Source: Ctenosaura bakeri (taxonomy: Eukaryota > Chordata > Lepidosauria > Squamata > Iguanidae). Taken from it: 64,000 nt of DNA. This document shows positions 33,250 through 44,314 of this stretch, one piece after another (position 1 is the first letter of the stretch; the number at the start of each line of letters is the position of its first letter). The DNA lies in assembly GCA_948474755.1 (NCBI GenBank), contig CAOLHI010001136.1:186001-250000 (forward strand), written 5' to 3'. The notes under the pieces were generated by a model. It was not told where the DNA came from. It saw nothing but the letters and a program-made list of their open reading frames with translations, and did not search any database. A program made the position numbers and the translations under genes.

Positions 33250-33490
33250 TGTATAGCTTGTAATGTGGTATAGTTTTTTTTTAATTTATTTAGTATTTTT
33301 AATATTAATATTTTAACAGGTATTATATTAACTTTATAAATCTTCTAATTCTTTTTTAAATTTTATACTTTCATGAATGCTTCAGTTTGTTCTGTTTTAA
33401 TCTTGTCAGCAGCTTTGAGTCTCACCGTTGGGAGAAAGGCAAGATAATAATGATAATGATAATAATAGCAACAACAACAATTGTATAATG
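33250..33490 (+). repeat. 3' end of an unclassified LINE-like repeat
   Basis: CAGCAGCTTTGAGTCTCACC, TGGGAGAAAGGCAAGATAAT and an (AAT/AAC)n tail form the usual ending of several vertebrate LINE and SINE families. No coding part visible. Confidence 0.45.
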
Positions 33491-34437
33491 TGAAAGGATA
33501 CTAGCACTCTGGATAGATTGGTGAGAGAGCTAAAGGCAAGAGTCCTGTACTTTGAACAACATTATGTCTGTTAACATGAGCAGTGTTATAACTCAGTCTG
33601 CAAGAGGGATGACTGGGCAAAACAATTTTTATTTGTGAAAGAAGAATGATTAATGTGACTAACCTTACATATAAAAGAAAGTCCAGGTTAAGAGGAAACT
33701 ATTTTAGCTCCACCTGACTGCTAGGCATTCCCTGCCCTTGTGCATGTTTGTACTAAGAGCAATTCGTGATATCTTTTCTTTAAGTGACCCTTACAGATGT
33801 ACCTACTAGCTGCTTACAAACTGCAAGAACAAATTAAGCCTTTGGTAGCTCATTTTTCTTTGGGTATAAGTCATTGCTGTTCTAGTACTAACCACATCAC
33901 AGGAAACCACTTTTGTCTTTATGGTAGAGCTTTGCATTTCCTCTGTTGGTTACTGTGCTTAAATCTCCTTTATCAGCAGTTTATACCCAGCGATAATACT
34001 AAAAGAGGCTTCCTTTTGTAGTTTTCATTATTTTAATTCCTGTAGTTAAAGTATTTTAATGTAAATATGTACCTGTACCTTGTTTTCATTTTCACTGAGA
34101 TAACCAATGAGAAGAGCATAAAAAGGAGGAAGATAAGCAGAAAAAAAAGGAATGTGGTAGCATCTTTGATTAACTGCTTTTATTTTAGCATAAGTTTTGG
34201 AGATATAAGCCTACTTCTTCAAACGTTGTAAAGGTGGTATTAAGGCCTCAGGTAGACAGTTATGGGAGTGGAAATCTCTGGGAAGATTCTTTCTGTTATA
34301 TGTACAGTAGTGAGGACTATTATATTAATATATTTATTACTTTCACATATCAACACTAACTGACCATGGTAAAGATCTGAAATACTTACATCTCTCTTTG
34401 AAAATTTAGAGCAAGTGACATGATTTGCATCTTTCTG
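33491..34437. other. Host intron with one small repeat trace
   Basis: No gene seen. At about 34140-34232 the minus strand reads GAAGAAGTAGGCTTATATCT and a TTATGCTAAAATAAA phrase, reminiscent of the ending of a common amniote repeat; not assigned to a family. Confidence 0.4.
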
Positions 34438-34590
34438 GTTCTTCTTCATGGTCTTTTACTCCCACAAGTGGGATTGTCTGCGCCTGCGCGGTACTGACTA
34501 TGGAAAGTTCTAGCATTTTGGTGGGAACCCCGCCCCTTCCCCAGAGCACATATAAGGGCCTTGGCATGCTCACTGCTAATTCCTTTTTTT
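34438..34590 (+). repeat. DIRS left inverted terminal repeat
   Basis: The outer 25 bases (TTCTTCTTCATGGTC...) are unique to this end. From ACAAGTGGGATTGTCTG inward it is the reverse complement of 40070-40200. It contains a TATA-like box likely to serve transcription. Confidence 0.88.
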
Positions 34591-34703
34591 CCGCCACGTC
34601 CGCTGGCTGCGGAGCTTTTCTGAGCATTCTTCTCTGCGTCTCTTCAGTATCAACCTTGTTCTGTCTGACTTCGTCTTCAACTCTACGATTTGGCTCTCAC
34701 CGT

Positions 34704-36962
34704 ATGGCATTGACAGTGTTCTTCAAGTGCTGCCATCTGTGCAACACGAAAATCCCAGACTGCGACGGGCACTCCAAGTGTCTCATCTGTCTCAGGGGAA
34801 CCTACAACATTGCAGCCTGCACCCATTGCCAGGCCTTCATCCCTCAGACCAGGAGGAATTATGAAGCTAGACTTTGAGCCCTCTTATACGGACAGGCTCT
34901 GAAGCCCCCAACTTTACCTTCTGCATCGACAACTTTGACTGCTTCCGCACCGCCAACAGGCAAATCTACTTCGAAAAAGGCCTCCAGAATGGAATCCTCG
35001 AAGACGTCTTCCAAACGATCTTCATCTAAGACTCTTCCCTCAGTCTCGACATCAAAGAAGTCCCAAGGTGACCGTATGATCTTGGCACCATCTACCTCCC
35101 ATTCGAAGCACTCGTTGGATAAGTTGAAGTCTTCTGCTGCCAGACCATCAGCCACAGATCCTTCACCAACTCTGGGCCGTTCCCTGGAAAAAGACCTTGC
35201 TAGGTCTTGTAGCAAGAAGGATAGAGGGGAACCTTCCCCGCAACCTCAGCCTGAGCCTCTCACGGTGGTGACCGTCTTGGAGACGGATACCGCCTTACAC
35301 AAAGACTCTCCTCATGGGCGTACTCCTGTTCGGACCCCTATGCTAGAGAGCCAGCCTGCTCACTCGCCTTCAAACCGTTCCTAACCCTCAGATGGAGAGA
35401 TAGTTGAACTTACCCCGATCACGGAACTTCCTCGGGAATCAGGCGATGACATTCAAATTGCGGGCACAGACACCAGAGCAGGATTGGCCAAAGACCATCC
35501 TCCTGCCCTTCCCCTGAGAGGAATGGCTCACAGTTTGTCGGCCCCTATAGCGACAGACCGCCGATCATGATCATTCCTCAGGTTGACACCTACACGTCAA
35601 CAAGATCACCACCACAAATCTTGTCGACGGAGAACAGACTTGGAGTCCCGATTGTCCTCGGATCGACCTTGACGCCCTCATTACCAGAGATATACTTACC
35701 GTGATCAGTCTCAATCTCATCGTTGCCGCACCTACGTATATTACTCCCCCTCCGAATCCTCAGATAGTCTTTCCTCGGAAGAGTTATACTTTCCTCAGCA
35801 CTACTGTATATGTCAGGCTTATTATGAGGAGTCTACCTCTCGATATCGATCACCAACATCAGTTTATTCCATGTTGGAACCATCACCATCTCCAAAACAC
35901 CCCTGTACTGGGACTACACAAGGAGCGACTACCCAGCAGCCACTCCCTCTGTCCTCTCCGAGACTGACAGAACGTACCAAATCTGTCGTCTGGACACATG
36001 AGGAGTTGAGGGGTGGAACACCTGACATTTCAGTGCGCCACTCACCTTTCAGATCCTCCTCTGTGTCTACTGACTCGGCAGAAAATAAAGAAGAAAAACC
36101 TCCAGATCCTGCTGTCTCCCAAGGTGAACCCATCTCGCCATCCAGTGACATTAGAGCATTCTTGGAGCTGATAACGAGGATGGCCAAGAACCTGAATTTC
36201 CCTTCGGAAGCCTCCAAAGAGACAATAGATGACCCAGTATACCAACAGCCTCAATAACAGGCAACAACAGTCATGGCCATCCCGCTCCTACTATATCTTC
36301 TACATGTTTTCAAGAAGACCTGGTCGACACCGGCCTCTGTCCTGGCTACAGTGGAGAAATCACTGTACAAGGTGATTGACTCAGAGGAACCTTGGCTCCA
36401 AAACCATCCTAAGCCAAACTCCATTATTGTTGACACCGCCCAGGCTAAGACTTCCCAGGTGCTGTACACCACCCCACCTGATAAGGAAGTGAAAAGACTA
36501 GATGCCATGGGCCGCAAGAATTACTCCAGTGCGGCCCTAATTTTCAGAATGGTGAACTATGCAGTGTGGATGTCCGCATATGATCAATGACTGTGGGACA
36601 AAATGAGAGTCTTTGTTACCAGACTTCCAGAGGAGGAACGATGTGTAGCGGATGTTTTTCTTGCTGAAGCCCAATGCCCCACCAATCAGCAGATCACAAC
36701 AGTGAGACATATTGTTGATTGCGCCTCCAAGGCCTTTGTATCTTTGATATTGTTGCAACGTCATTCATGGCTTCGCTCTTCAGGACTTTCCCAATCCTCT
36801 CAGTGTCTGGTCGAAGATCTTCCCTTTGACTCAGCAGGCCTATTCAATAGCACCAGCGATGAAAAACTTGAACACGCCCGTAAAATGCGCTTCTCCATCA
36901 AAAACTATGGGATGCAGCCACAGCACCAGCACTCCCAAAGGCACAGATACCGCCAGTACTGA
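34704..36962 (+). pseudogene. DIRS Gag-like ORF, with nonsense mutations
   Basis: One frame is followed from ATG at 34704 to a terminal stop at 36960-36962. It opens MALTVFFKCCHLCN, a Cys/His cluster with further Cys pairs up to residue 45 that may bind metal. A long Ser/Thr/Pro-rich region follows (KSTSKKASRMESSKTSSKRS), then a more structured part (LELITRMAKNLNFPSEA and LIFRMVNYAVWMSAYDQ). In-frame stops interrupt it at least at 34875, 35382, 36255 and 36588, with more likely between 35385 and 35870. It would form the structural protein of the element. Assignment rests on position and the Cys/His start, because Gag proteins diverge quickly. Confidence 0.75.
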
Positions 36963-36964
36963 CC

Positions 36965-39080
36965 ATCAACTCACCAGATGTATAGCCCATATATGCTGCA
37001 ACGGTCATCTCAACCTCCACCAACCCAGTCCTCCAGATGCTTTCCGTCGTGTCCTGCAAAGATTGTCTTCAAGAAGAAACCCGACCTTCCCAAACAAAGA
37101 GTTTGACGGTACCAAGGACGATTCCACCACATCAGACACCGCCACTACAGGGTCATATGCATTCGACCCTCCCAACAGTACAGACATCAAGATAGCCGCA
37201 CTGTCATCTCCACCCACTCCATGGGTTCCTGCCCTGTTCTTCGGGTCTGTACTCAGTGAGCACTTCGAAACCTGGTCAGCCATCACAATGGATTCCTGGG
37301 TTCTCGAGATTGTGGCAGAAGGTTACGCCATCGAGTTTTCCTCAAAACTTCTGGTAGGCTGGATCTATGTGACCCCACCATCAGCCCCCCTCTTGAACGA
37401 GATCCGGACTCTTCGACAGAAGGGTGCGATAGAACAAATTCCACTCTTTGTGCATTCCATTCTTGTCCAGATACTTCCTGGTCTCCAAAAAAGGGGGCCG
37501 TTTGCGTCCCATCCTGGACTTTCGAGGAATAAACAAATACATCAGGCATCGCCAATTCCAGATGGTGACCTTATAGTTGATCCTTCCCCTTCTTCCGGAA
37601 AAAGACTGGTTCACCACCTTGGACCTGAAGGATGCATACTTTCACATTGCCATCCATCCAAGTCACAGGGGATTTCTTGCCTTTACAGTTGGCAAAAAGG
37701 CGTTCAGGTTTTGGGTGCTTCCCTTTGGTCTGAACACAGTGCCAAGGGTCTTCACCAAGTGTATGTCTGTAGTGGCAGTGGCTCTTCAAAAACATGGGAT
37801 TGTCCTTTTTCCTTACATAGACGATTGGCTGGTCATCACTCACTCCAGTCTCTTTTGACATCTAGGCCTCACGATCAACTTGGACAAATCTCACCTTGGA
37901 CTGACACAACATATCCAATTCATAGGAGCAGTCCTCGACTCCATCTGACAACTCACCTTCCCACCACGAGACTGTGTCCTCCGCATTTCCAAGATGATCT
38001 CAATGTTGCAGTGGAATGCCGGGCCCTTCCCACCAGGTTCTTGTCAGCCTTATGGCGTTGACGACAGCTGTCGTTTCCTTCTCCAGGATGCACATGCAGC
38101 CTCTACAGAGCTGGTTCCTGAGCGTCTTCGACCCTCTCGCAGACAGCCCATATCAATGCCTCTCGATACTGGGGCAAGTCCTTTGATCCCTCACCTGGTG
38201 GAAGGACTCTCAAAATACCATGGCGGGAATGCCGTTCCACCTCCCGGAACCTACAGCGTCGATCATGACTGATGCATCTCTGAAAGGATGGGGCGCTCAT
38301 TCTTGACATCTGACAGTCAGAGGCAGCTGGTTGAACTGGGTTCGTGGATTCTCTATCGATGCGCTCAAACTCCTGGTGGTCATCAAGGCACTAAGAGCTT
38401 TCGAAGACCTAATTGTAGGACAGACCGGATAGATGCTAACGGACAATACTACGGTTGTGTATTACATCAACGAACAAGGGGGCACACGTTCAAAAACCTT
38501 GCTCGATCTAGCTCTCAAACTTTGGACTTGGTGTATCCCATGTCGGATCTACCCTGTAACCCTCCACGTACCGAGGATCCAAAGTATGTCAGCAGACTAC
38601 CTCAGCGGGACTCTGATGACTTCCCACGAGTGCAGGCTCAACGCGTCAGTCTTCGAACAAATCTTCACCATTTGGGCAAATTGAGACATCGATCTGTTTG
38701 CCTTGGTATGCAACAATCAATGCCATCTCTTTTGCTCGAGGGGAGGAGAAGGACGAGGGTCCCTGGGAGATGCGTTCTTCTTCCACTGGAAGGGTCCAGT
38801 GCTCTACTTTTTCCCCCTTTTCCTCTAATAATGAAAGTGTTGGAGAAACTTTGTCGGGACCAAGTGTCAGCGATCCTCATCACCCTGTGGCGGCCACGAC
38901 AACCATGGTTCACCCCACTACTTCGATACCATCCATCTTCTGGAGTTCCTCTCCTTGCTGGCAGAGCAAGACCCTTTGGTCTGCACTTACCTCAAGGGCT
39001 CCAACCATCTACAGCCCCTGGTGACGCTGCCAGTCCTCGGTTGGAATTTGCTACTGGTTCTTTGTCAGCTCTTGAAATGA
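36965..39080 (+). pseudogene. DIRS reverse transcriptase / RNase H, frameshifted
   Basis: The N-terminal RT part lies in one frame (HFETWSAITMDSWVLEIVAE near 37260-37317; PLLNEIRTLRQKGAIEQIP to about 37440), then moves to another (RYFLVSKKGGRLRPILDFRG; TLDLKDAYFHIAIHP at 37618-37662; FRFWVLPFGLN). The catalytic motif is YIDDWL, at 37814-37831. The RNase H part is in a third frame: TDNTTVVYYINEQGGTRS around 38437-38490 and a later SADYLS. At least two frameshifts and a stop near 37856 break it. The RT copies the element RNA into single-stranded DNA. The YxDD and the TDN motifs are those of DIRS enzymes. Confidence 0.9.
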
Positions 39081-39084
39081 CCCT

Positions 39085-39756
39085 TTGAGCCAATGGCCAC
39101 GTGTGATCTCCGACTGCTGTCTTGGAAGACCACCTTCCTTGTCGCTGTTTTGTCCGCACGGAGGGTGTGCACTCAGGGTTAACAAGCCTTACCTTCATTT
39201 CCATCAAACCAAAGTTGTCCTTTGCCCTGACATCATTTTTCTCCCGAAGGTGGTATCAGCTTTTCACCTCAATCAGAACATTGTTCTTCCGGTGTTCTTC
39301 CAAAACCCAAGCTCGGATTTGGAATGGTCCTTACATGCTTTGGATGTTCACAGGGCTCTGGCTTTCTACATCCAGCGCACTGCAGAATTTCATCTATCTC
39401 AGAAAGTGTTTCTTTGTTACTCTTCCAAAAAGAAAGGACTACCGGTCTCACCCCAGAGACTATTGAAATGGGTGGCATCCACTATCAGACTGGCCTATGA
39501 ACTGACATGGACAGACCCTCCTCCCCAGATCAGGAGTCATGCCACTAGAGCTTTGTCTGCTTCTGCAGCCTTCCTCAGAGATGTTCCATTATATGATGTT
39601 TGCAAGGCAGCCACATGGTCTCAGCCTATGACCTTTGTGTCCCACTACAGGGTTGATCAATATTCTTCAAACGATACAGCCTTTGGGAGAGCTGTTTTGT
39701 TTTCTCCCATTAGAACCATGGTAATGTTCTTCCAATCCATGGCCTGTTCATGTTAA
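39085..39756 (+). pseudogene. DIRS tyrosine recombinase, frameshifted
   Basis: The recombinase integrates the circular DNA intermediate. The first catalytic Arg lies in the LSARRV motif read at about 39137-39154 in a different frame from the rest. Downstream in one open frame are the HATR box (near 39540-39551), the Trp of CKAATWSQ (near 39613-39620) and the nucleophile Tyr in FVSHYRVDQYSS (near 39645). All catalytic positions are therefore visible, but a frameshift around 39160 and a stop near 39082 separate the N-terminal part (which begins in the region 38900-39080) from this frame. Confidence 0.88.
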
Positions 39757-39912
39757 ATATTAGTCATATAATCATTTACTCTGTTTTCTGGTGGTTATTT
39801 CATATTGTACCTGTATCAATACTATGTTATGCCTAGCATTTATGGTGGACCTCCTTGGGTGGTGCCTATGGCACCGTCACATAGCATTCCCTCCTCCTAA
39901 GTTTAGCTTGCT

Positions 39913-40020
39913 AGTCTCCCACTTGTGGGACTCACAGAGACCATGAAGAAGAAGGACAGGTTGCCTACTTGTTACTGGAGTTCTTCAAATGGTCATCTGC
40001 GACTCACACAGTCCTACCCT
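39913..40020 (+). repeat. DIRS internal complementary region
   Basis: CCCACTTGTGGGACTCACAG...CCATGAAGAAGAA is the reverse complement of the left outer end. It runs directly into GGACAGGTTGCCTACTTGTT and AGTTCTTCAAATGGTCATCT, the reverse complement of the right outer end. The join occurs at about 39957. In DIRS elements this region templates circle formation. Confidence 0.9.
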
Positions 40021-40069
40021 ACCTCCCCTCAGCTGCTATGCCATGTTCCTGCTGCTAGACACGTTACAG

Positions 40070-40251
40070 TGGTTAAGGAAATAGTGGCGAGCGTGCCAAG
40101 GCCCTTATATGCACTCTGGGGAAGGAGTGGAGTTCCCGCCTAAAGCTCTAGAACTTTCTGTAGTTGGTAATGTGCAGGCACAGACAATCCCACTTGTATG
40201 AGTCACAGATGACCACTCGAAGAACTCCAGTTACAGGTAGGCAACCTGTCC
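40070..40251 (-). repeat. DIRS right inverted terminal repeat
   Basis: Inverted match to the left ITR (GTGCCAAGGCCCTTATATG, GACAATCCCACTTGT). The outer 60 bases, ending GTAGGCAACCTGTCC, are unique to this end and appear inverted in the internal complementary region. Confidence 0.88.
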
Positions 40252-41800
40252 ATCCTATTACATTCTATCCCACTCTACAACTGTATAAAATTGCTTTGTG
40301 GATAGACTTCATGCTCATGACATCTATGATGCTGTGGAATAATTGTTTTTTATTAGAATGCCAAGATCCACCAGCTGGAACTTGATTTAAAAGGTTTATG
40401 CTTAAATTACAGAATTCTGAGTCAGTGTTAGGATATTAGAATAATCATTCTTCCATACAAAAATCTACTCTCGGTCATACCAAGCCTTCTTCTTTTCACT
40501 GGTATAATTAGGCCAAATTATTTTTATTGTCCCTATTGTTAAACATTTGGATGTCAGAAATTCTTGCTGATTTTTTTTTAAGTCTTAAAAAAATACAGCA
40601 CAGCTTTCCAAGAAAATCTTCCTTGAGTTGGTCTGTTTCAAGCTTATGTGAAAGTTGGGTTGTAGCAGAAGTAGTTTGTTTCTGAGTAATCTTGAAAAAG
40701 TAAGCAGTGATTAAATTGATGTGATGGAGATAGTTGTAAAGTATAATGGGGAACATTTCTATGGACACACATGCGTGTCTTATGCAGAACTCTTTGATTA
40801 GGAAGTATTGGCCTCAATGTGTTGTTTACAAATACGCATGTGCCTCTACTCTTCTCTTTGAAAAAAAACAAAGATCAAAGACAATTTTTATTAGCTTCAA
40901 TAAAAAATGTTGTTTTACCTTTAAAAGGTATACAGGGCCAAATGTGGAATGTTTGGTTTTGGTGTTGGATGTCCAGCATATTGCTAGAGGTATTTTGTGT
41001 TAGCTATTTTTCTATACAGCAAATTTGCATCATGAGCTGCATGCTATAGGTGGCAAGGTAGTAGATATATAGTTAGGCTTAATTGTTGTAGATGATTTTG
41101 GTGAACAGTTGGATATGTGCATTACAGCGAAGATTCGGGATGTGGCCTCTGGTTAACCATAGATTATTTATTATTTGAAGCTGGTTTCACTGATGATGGC
41201 TGCTCTACACGAACTATTGGAAATTTAAGTTCTAGAAATGAATACTTTTACCTATATGATAGCAAAAAACAAAAACAAAAAACAAAAAAAGTTATCTTGG
41301 TTGGGACATTAACTGATTTAAAGAAACATTAATCTTCTCTCTGATTAATTTATCTAAAGCAATCAAAAGATTGTAATACTCTAACTCAGTTGACTGAACA
41401 TTCTGGTCCTAATTCTGAAAGCACAGACCACATCCTTTCTGGATTTCAAAGTACAAGCTGTGTACACAGTAGGATTCTTGAATTCTGAGCTATCCCTGTT
41501 TTCTTTAACCATACCACTGACAGAACAATGTTATGTCACTAAACTGTCAATCTAACTTTATCTTACTGCTTTTGAACATCAGAGGTATTCATAGTTCACA
41601 GAGAATCAGAGATCAATAAAGCAATTATTAGGACAAATTGGCTAATGGAGATGAATGTCAAAGCAGTCATAAAATACCTAGGCACAAAAAGGTCTTTTCC
41701 CCCCTCTGCTTCCATTGTCTCTAGAAAGCATAAGTGAGCAGAACTGAGTCTGGGTGAGGACTGGCCTCATTAATCTTTACCTAAGGACTGAAATAAATAC
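40252..41800. other. Host intron, no feature recognised
   Basis: AT-rich DNA; several short open frames of no recognisable family. No repeat boundary supported. Confidence 0.45.
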
Positions 41801-41952
41801 TGTGTGTGTGTATGTGTCTTTCAGTTGTCTGTTAACTTAAGGCAACCCCATGAATTTCATTGGGTTTTCTTAGGCAAGGAATATTGTGAGGTGGTTTTGC
41901 CAGTTTCTTCTGCTGTACAGCTCACAGCACCTGGTATTCATTGGTGGAGGAT
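41801..41952 (-). repeat. 5S-derived SINE, 5'-truncated (copy 4)
   Basis: On the minus strand it reads ACCAGGTGCTGTGAGCTGTA, GCAAAACCACCTCACAATAT, CCTAAGAAAACCCAATGAAA and ends in a (CA)n-type tail at 41801-41812. The 5S-like head has been lost. Confidence 0.82.
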
Positions 41953-41959
41953 AGTTACA

Positions 41960-44251
41960 CAGAATATGGGGGGGGCCTCTCATTGTAAACAAAAGGGTGT
42001 AATACTGTAGCCATGAAACAAACTGTATTCTGTTTCATCAAAGAGAAAATACTGCTTTGCTGGAAATCATAACTCTTACCACTGTAGAGGTATTTTTAAA
42101 CTGATCAAGGGTTGCTCAAATGTTCTGAATTTTCATTAATTTTGCTATGAAAGTATGAGGAAAAACATTTTAATGTCATTCTACATTAATTGAGGACACT
42201 GATTTCTGCTTCGTGTTGTGCTTTTAAAAAATCTTTTGAAATATTTTAGAATATATTCCAAGTTCCAGTGTTACGAAATAGCATCTATTGTAGTGCTGGG
42301 AGTTAACAGATTGCACTGAGCTTACAGCTTGTTAAAATCAAAGCTATCAGATGGTTATCATTCCTTTTATATGTTGTAAATGTGATTACTGTGTCATGAA
42401 TTAACAGGATCAGGAAGTAGGCTTCAGACCACATAGGGCTGCTTCCTAAGCACCATAATTAATATGAGAGCTTTGTTTTTTCCCTTTCAGTGTTTGGTGC
42501 AAAGGCTAACTTAATGTCCTTGAAATGAATCAAGTGGGAAACAACATTTTGTTACTAGCCAGACAAACCAGATCTGTGCTCAGTACACATGAGAGAGTTA
42601 AGATCACTGAGGTGAGATCTAGAGAGAGGAGAAACTAGCAAAGGAAGTAAATTGAAAATGCTATGCCCTACTTTTTTTTATGGAGACAACAGCAATATTC
42701 ATATGAGCTATTTTCTACATGGAAGAGAGAGGCCCCTATCCTCATCTCCATCCATCTTCAGAATCGTCTGTTACTTCACAAGAGGGCTGCTCAAAGAGAG
42801 GGCCAGGACAACATGAGTTCAAGCACAGAAGATCCAACCAAAGAGCAGGCATGTCAGTTCATGGCAGTTCAAACACAAAGCCATAAAGCAGTCCCAAGTC
42901 CAAAGATGAAAGGGGTCTAGGAGACAGGATTCCAAGATGTGGCTGGCAAGAGTTGGAGCCAGTAGTAGGCATTGGCCTAAATCTTGTTCTTAATCCTGAT
43001 TAGAGTAGACCAATCAGTAGGATTTACCTGCATGTTAACTCGTAATTCAACAGTTGTTTGACTAGGTCTGCTTTATTTGGGGCTAACCAAGAGGATGCCA
43101 GCCATTGTTTCCTTTCTTGCATAGAATTAAGGCTTATTTAGCTGGGTTCCCAAAGCCCCACCCTGGACTCTACTATAGGCACTTTCATAGATATTCTTCT
43201 TGTGAGGAAGGCTTTTGTTCATGAGGATATTCAGATGGAGTCTTCCTTTGTGAGTTTGCACTCTGTGGAGTTGTGACCAGACTTAGGGGTACTTTCAGAG
43301 TTGCTTTCAGGTGTTCTCAAAGTTAGGTGGCAGACCCACCTTGTCCTCTGATTCTAGAGCTGATTTCCATATCTTTCAGGGAGGGACAGATCCTGCATCC
43401 TTTTCCCTAAAGCTCCAGGATCTTTTGGGGTGGTTTACTTCTTGGTGCTATCTGTCCCATGACAGTCTGGCTCCTCCTCTGGGTGCCTCTAGCTGGGAAG
43501 GTCACTTAATAAGTGGGCCAAGTTCTGAGGTTACAGATAGCTTTGTCTGTCTCTCCTTCTCTCTCTGTCACACACACACACACACACACACACAGAGGAA
43601 GATTAGAGTTTTGGAAATACTTTAAAGGTTTCTGTCTGAATTCTGATTTGTAATGTTACAGTGGTAGCAGCCATCAATCTAAGAGAAAACATATTTTTGT
43701 GTTGGGCAAGTTAAATTAAGGATGTAGAGGTTGGAGGGATTTCTGCACCCAAAGAGCAGAGTGGGGAATTGACAGCTGTTCTTAAGAAGAAGACAAAAAA
43801 TCTTATGTAGCAGTTCTGGACTATGCACTCATTGTTTAGAAAGGTGCACATACTACATAACTCATCCCTCCTCACTGAACACTTTCAGGCGGTGCCACTT
43901 GTATAACCTCAAAATTCTCCTTTAAGTGCTCATAAAAAATATGGTTTGAAATTTGGGGAGAAGCGTGCATGCATTCACATGTTATTGTGCCAAGTTTCCC
44001 CTTTTCATGGCATTCTTGTCCCACAACCCCAAATTGATTTATGAAGAGCAATTTGTAATTGACAGATGTTTCTTGAACAGCTCCATTTGGATTGTAGAGT
44101 GTGTAAGCTTTTGTGGAAACCAGTCATGCTCATTATTTGCAAAACCTTTTGTTTCTATTTGGTTGCAGAAAGATGTAAATAATGACTTAATGATCTTGTT
44201 TTACTGTTTTCTGCTACTGAGCTCTTTTTTTGAAAAATTCTGTTTTTATAG
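41960..44251. other. Host intron upstream of exon B
   Basis: AT-rich, with a (CA)n microsatellite at 43570-43594. No further exon or element recognised. Confidence 0.45.
43570..43594. repeat. (CA)n microsatellite
   Basis: Twelve CA units preceded by a CTCT run. Confidence 0.95.
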
Positions 44252-44314
44252 AAGAAACGCAAGCAGAGCAACCAGGATGAAGATGCAATCAGTGTCTGCA
44301 GCTTCGACTCAAGT
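44252..44314 (+). CDS. ARHGEF3: ARHGEF3 5' coding exon (exon B)
   Basis: The exon lies between a T-rich acceptor (TGTTTTTATAG) and the strong donor GTGAGT. It is 63 bp, exactly 21 codons, in phase 0 at both ends, and encodes KKRKQSNQDEDAISVCSFDS plus a final Ser. The basic KKRK start followed by an acidic stretch and a Ser-rich end fits the segment just before EPSNKRVKP in ARHGEF3 and its paralogue NET1, where it includes a nuclear localisation signal. Exon A ends in phase 0, so the two would splice in frame. The next exon is not in the window. The basic run suggests nuclear targeting of the long isoform (inference). Paralogue NET1 is the main alternative; it has a different acidic run as far as I recall. 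Confidence 0.75.

Larger units (their letters stand above)
34438..40251 (+). mobile_element. DIRS-type tyrosine-recombinase retrotransposon
   Basis: The element of about 5.8 kb has the full DIRS layout. Its ITRs share ACAAGTGGGATTGTCTG and everything inward to TATAAGGGCCTTGGCATGC (left 34463-34585; right inverted at 40070-40200). Between the coding region and the right ITR lies an internal complementary region (39913-40020) that is the reverse complement of the two outer ends joined together. Order: Gag-like frame, RT with RNase H, tyrosine recombinase. DIRS elements integrate as circles through the recombinase and usually leave no target duplication; none is seen. All three frames are broken, so this copy is inactive. 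It lies in the intron in the same sense as the host gene. A TATA-like ACATATAAGG sits at 34547-34556 in the left ITR. Confidence 0.93.

Noticed and set aside
36826..38061. 411-codon open frame as an intact DIRS protein
   Set aside because: Only its middle (about 37250-37440) matches RT; the conserved RT motifs downstream are in another frame, so it is a chance extension across frameshifts.
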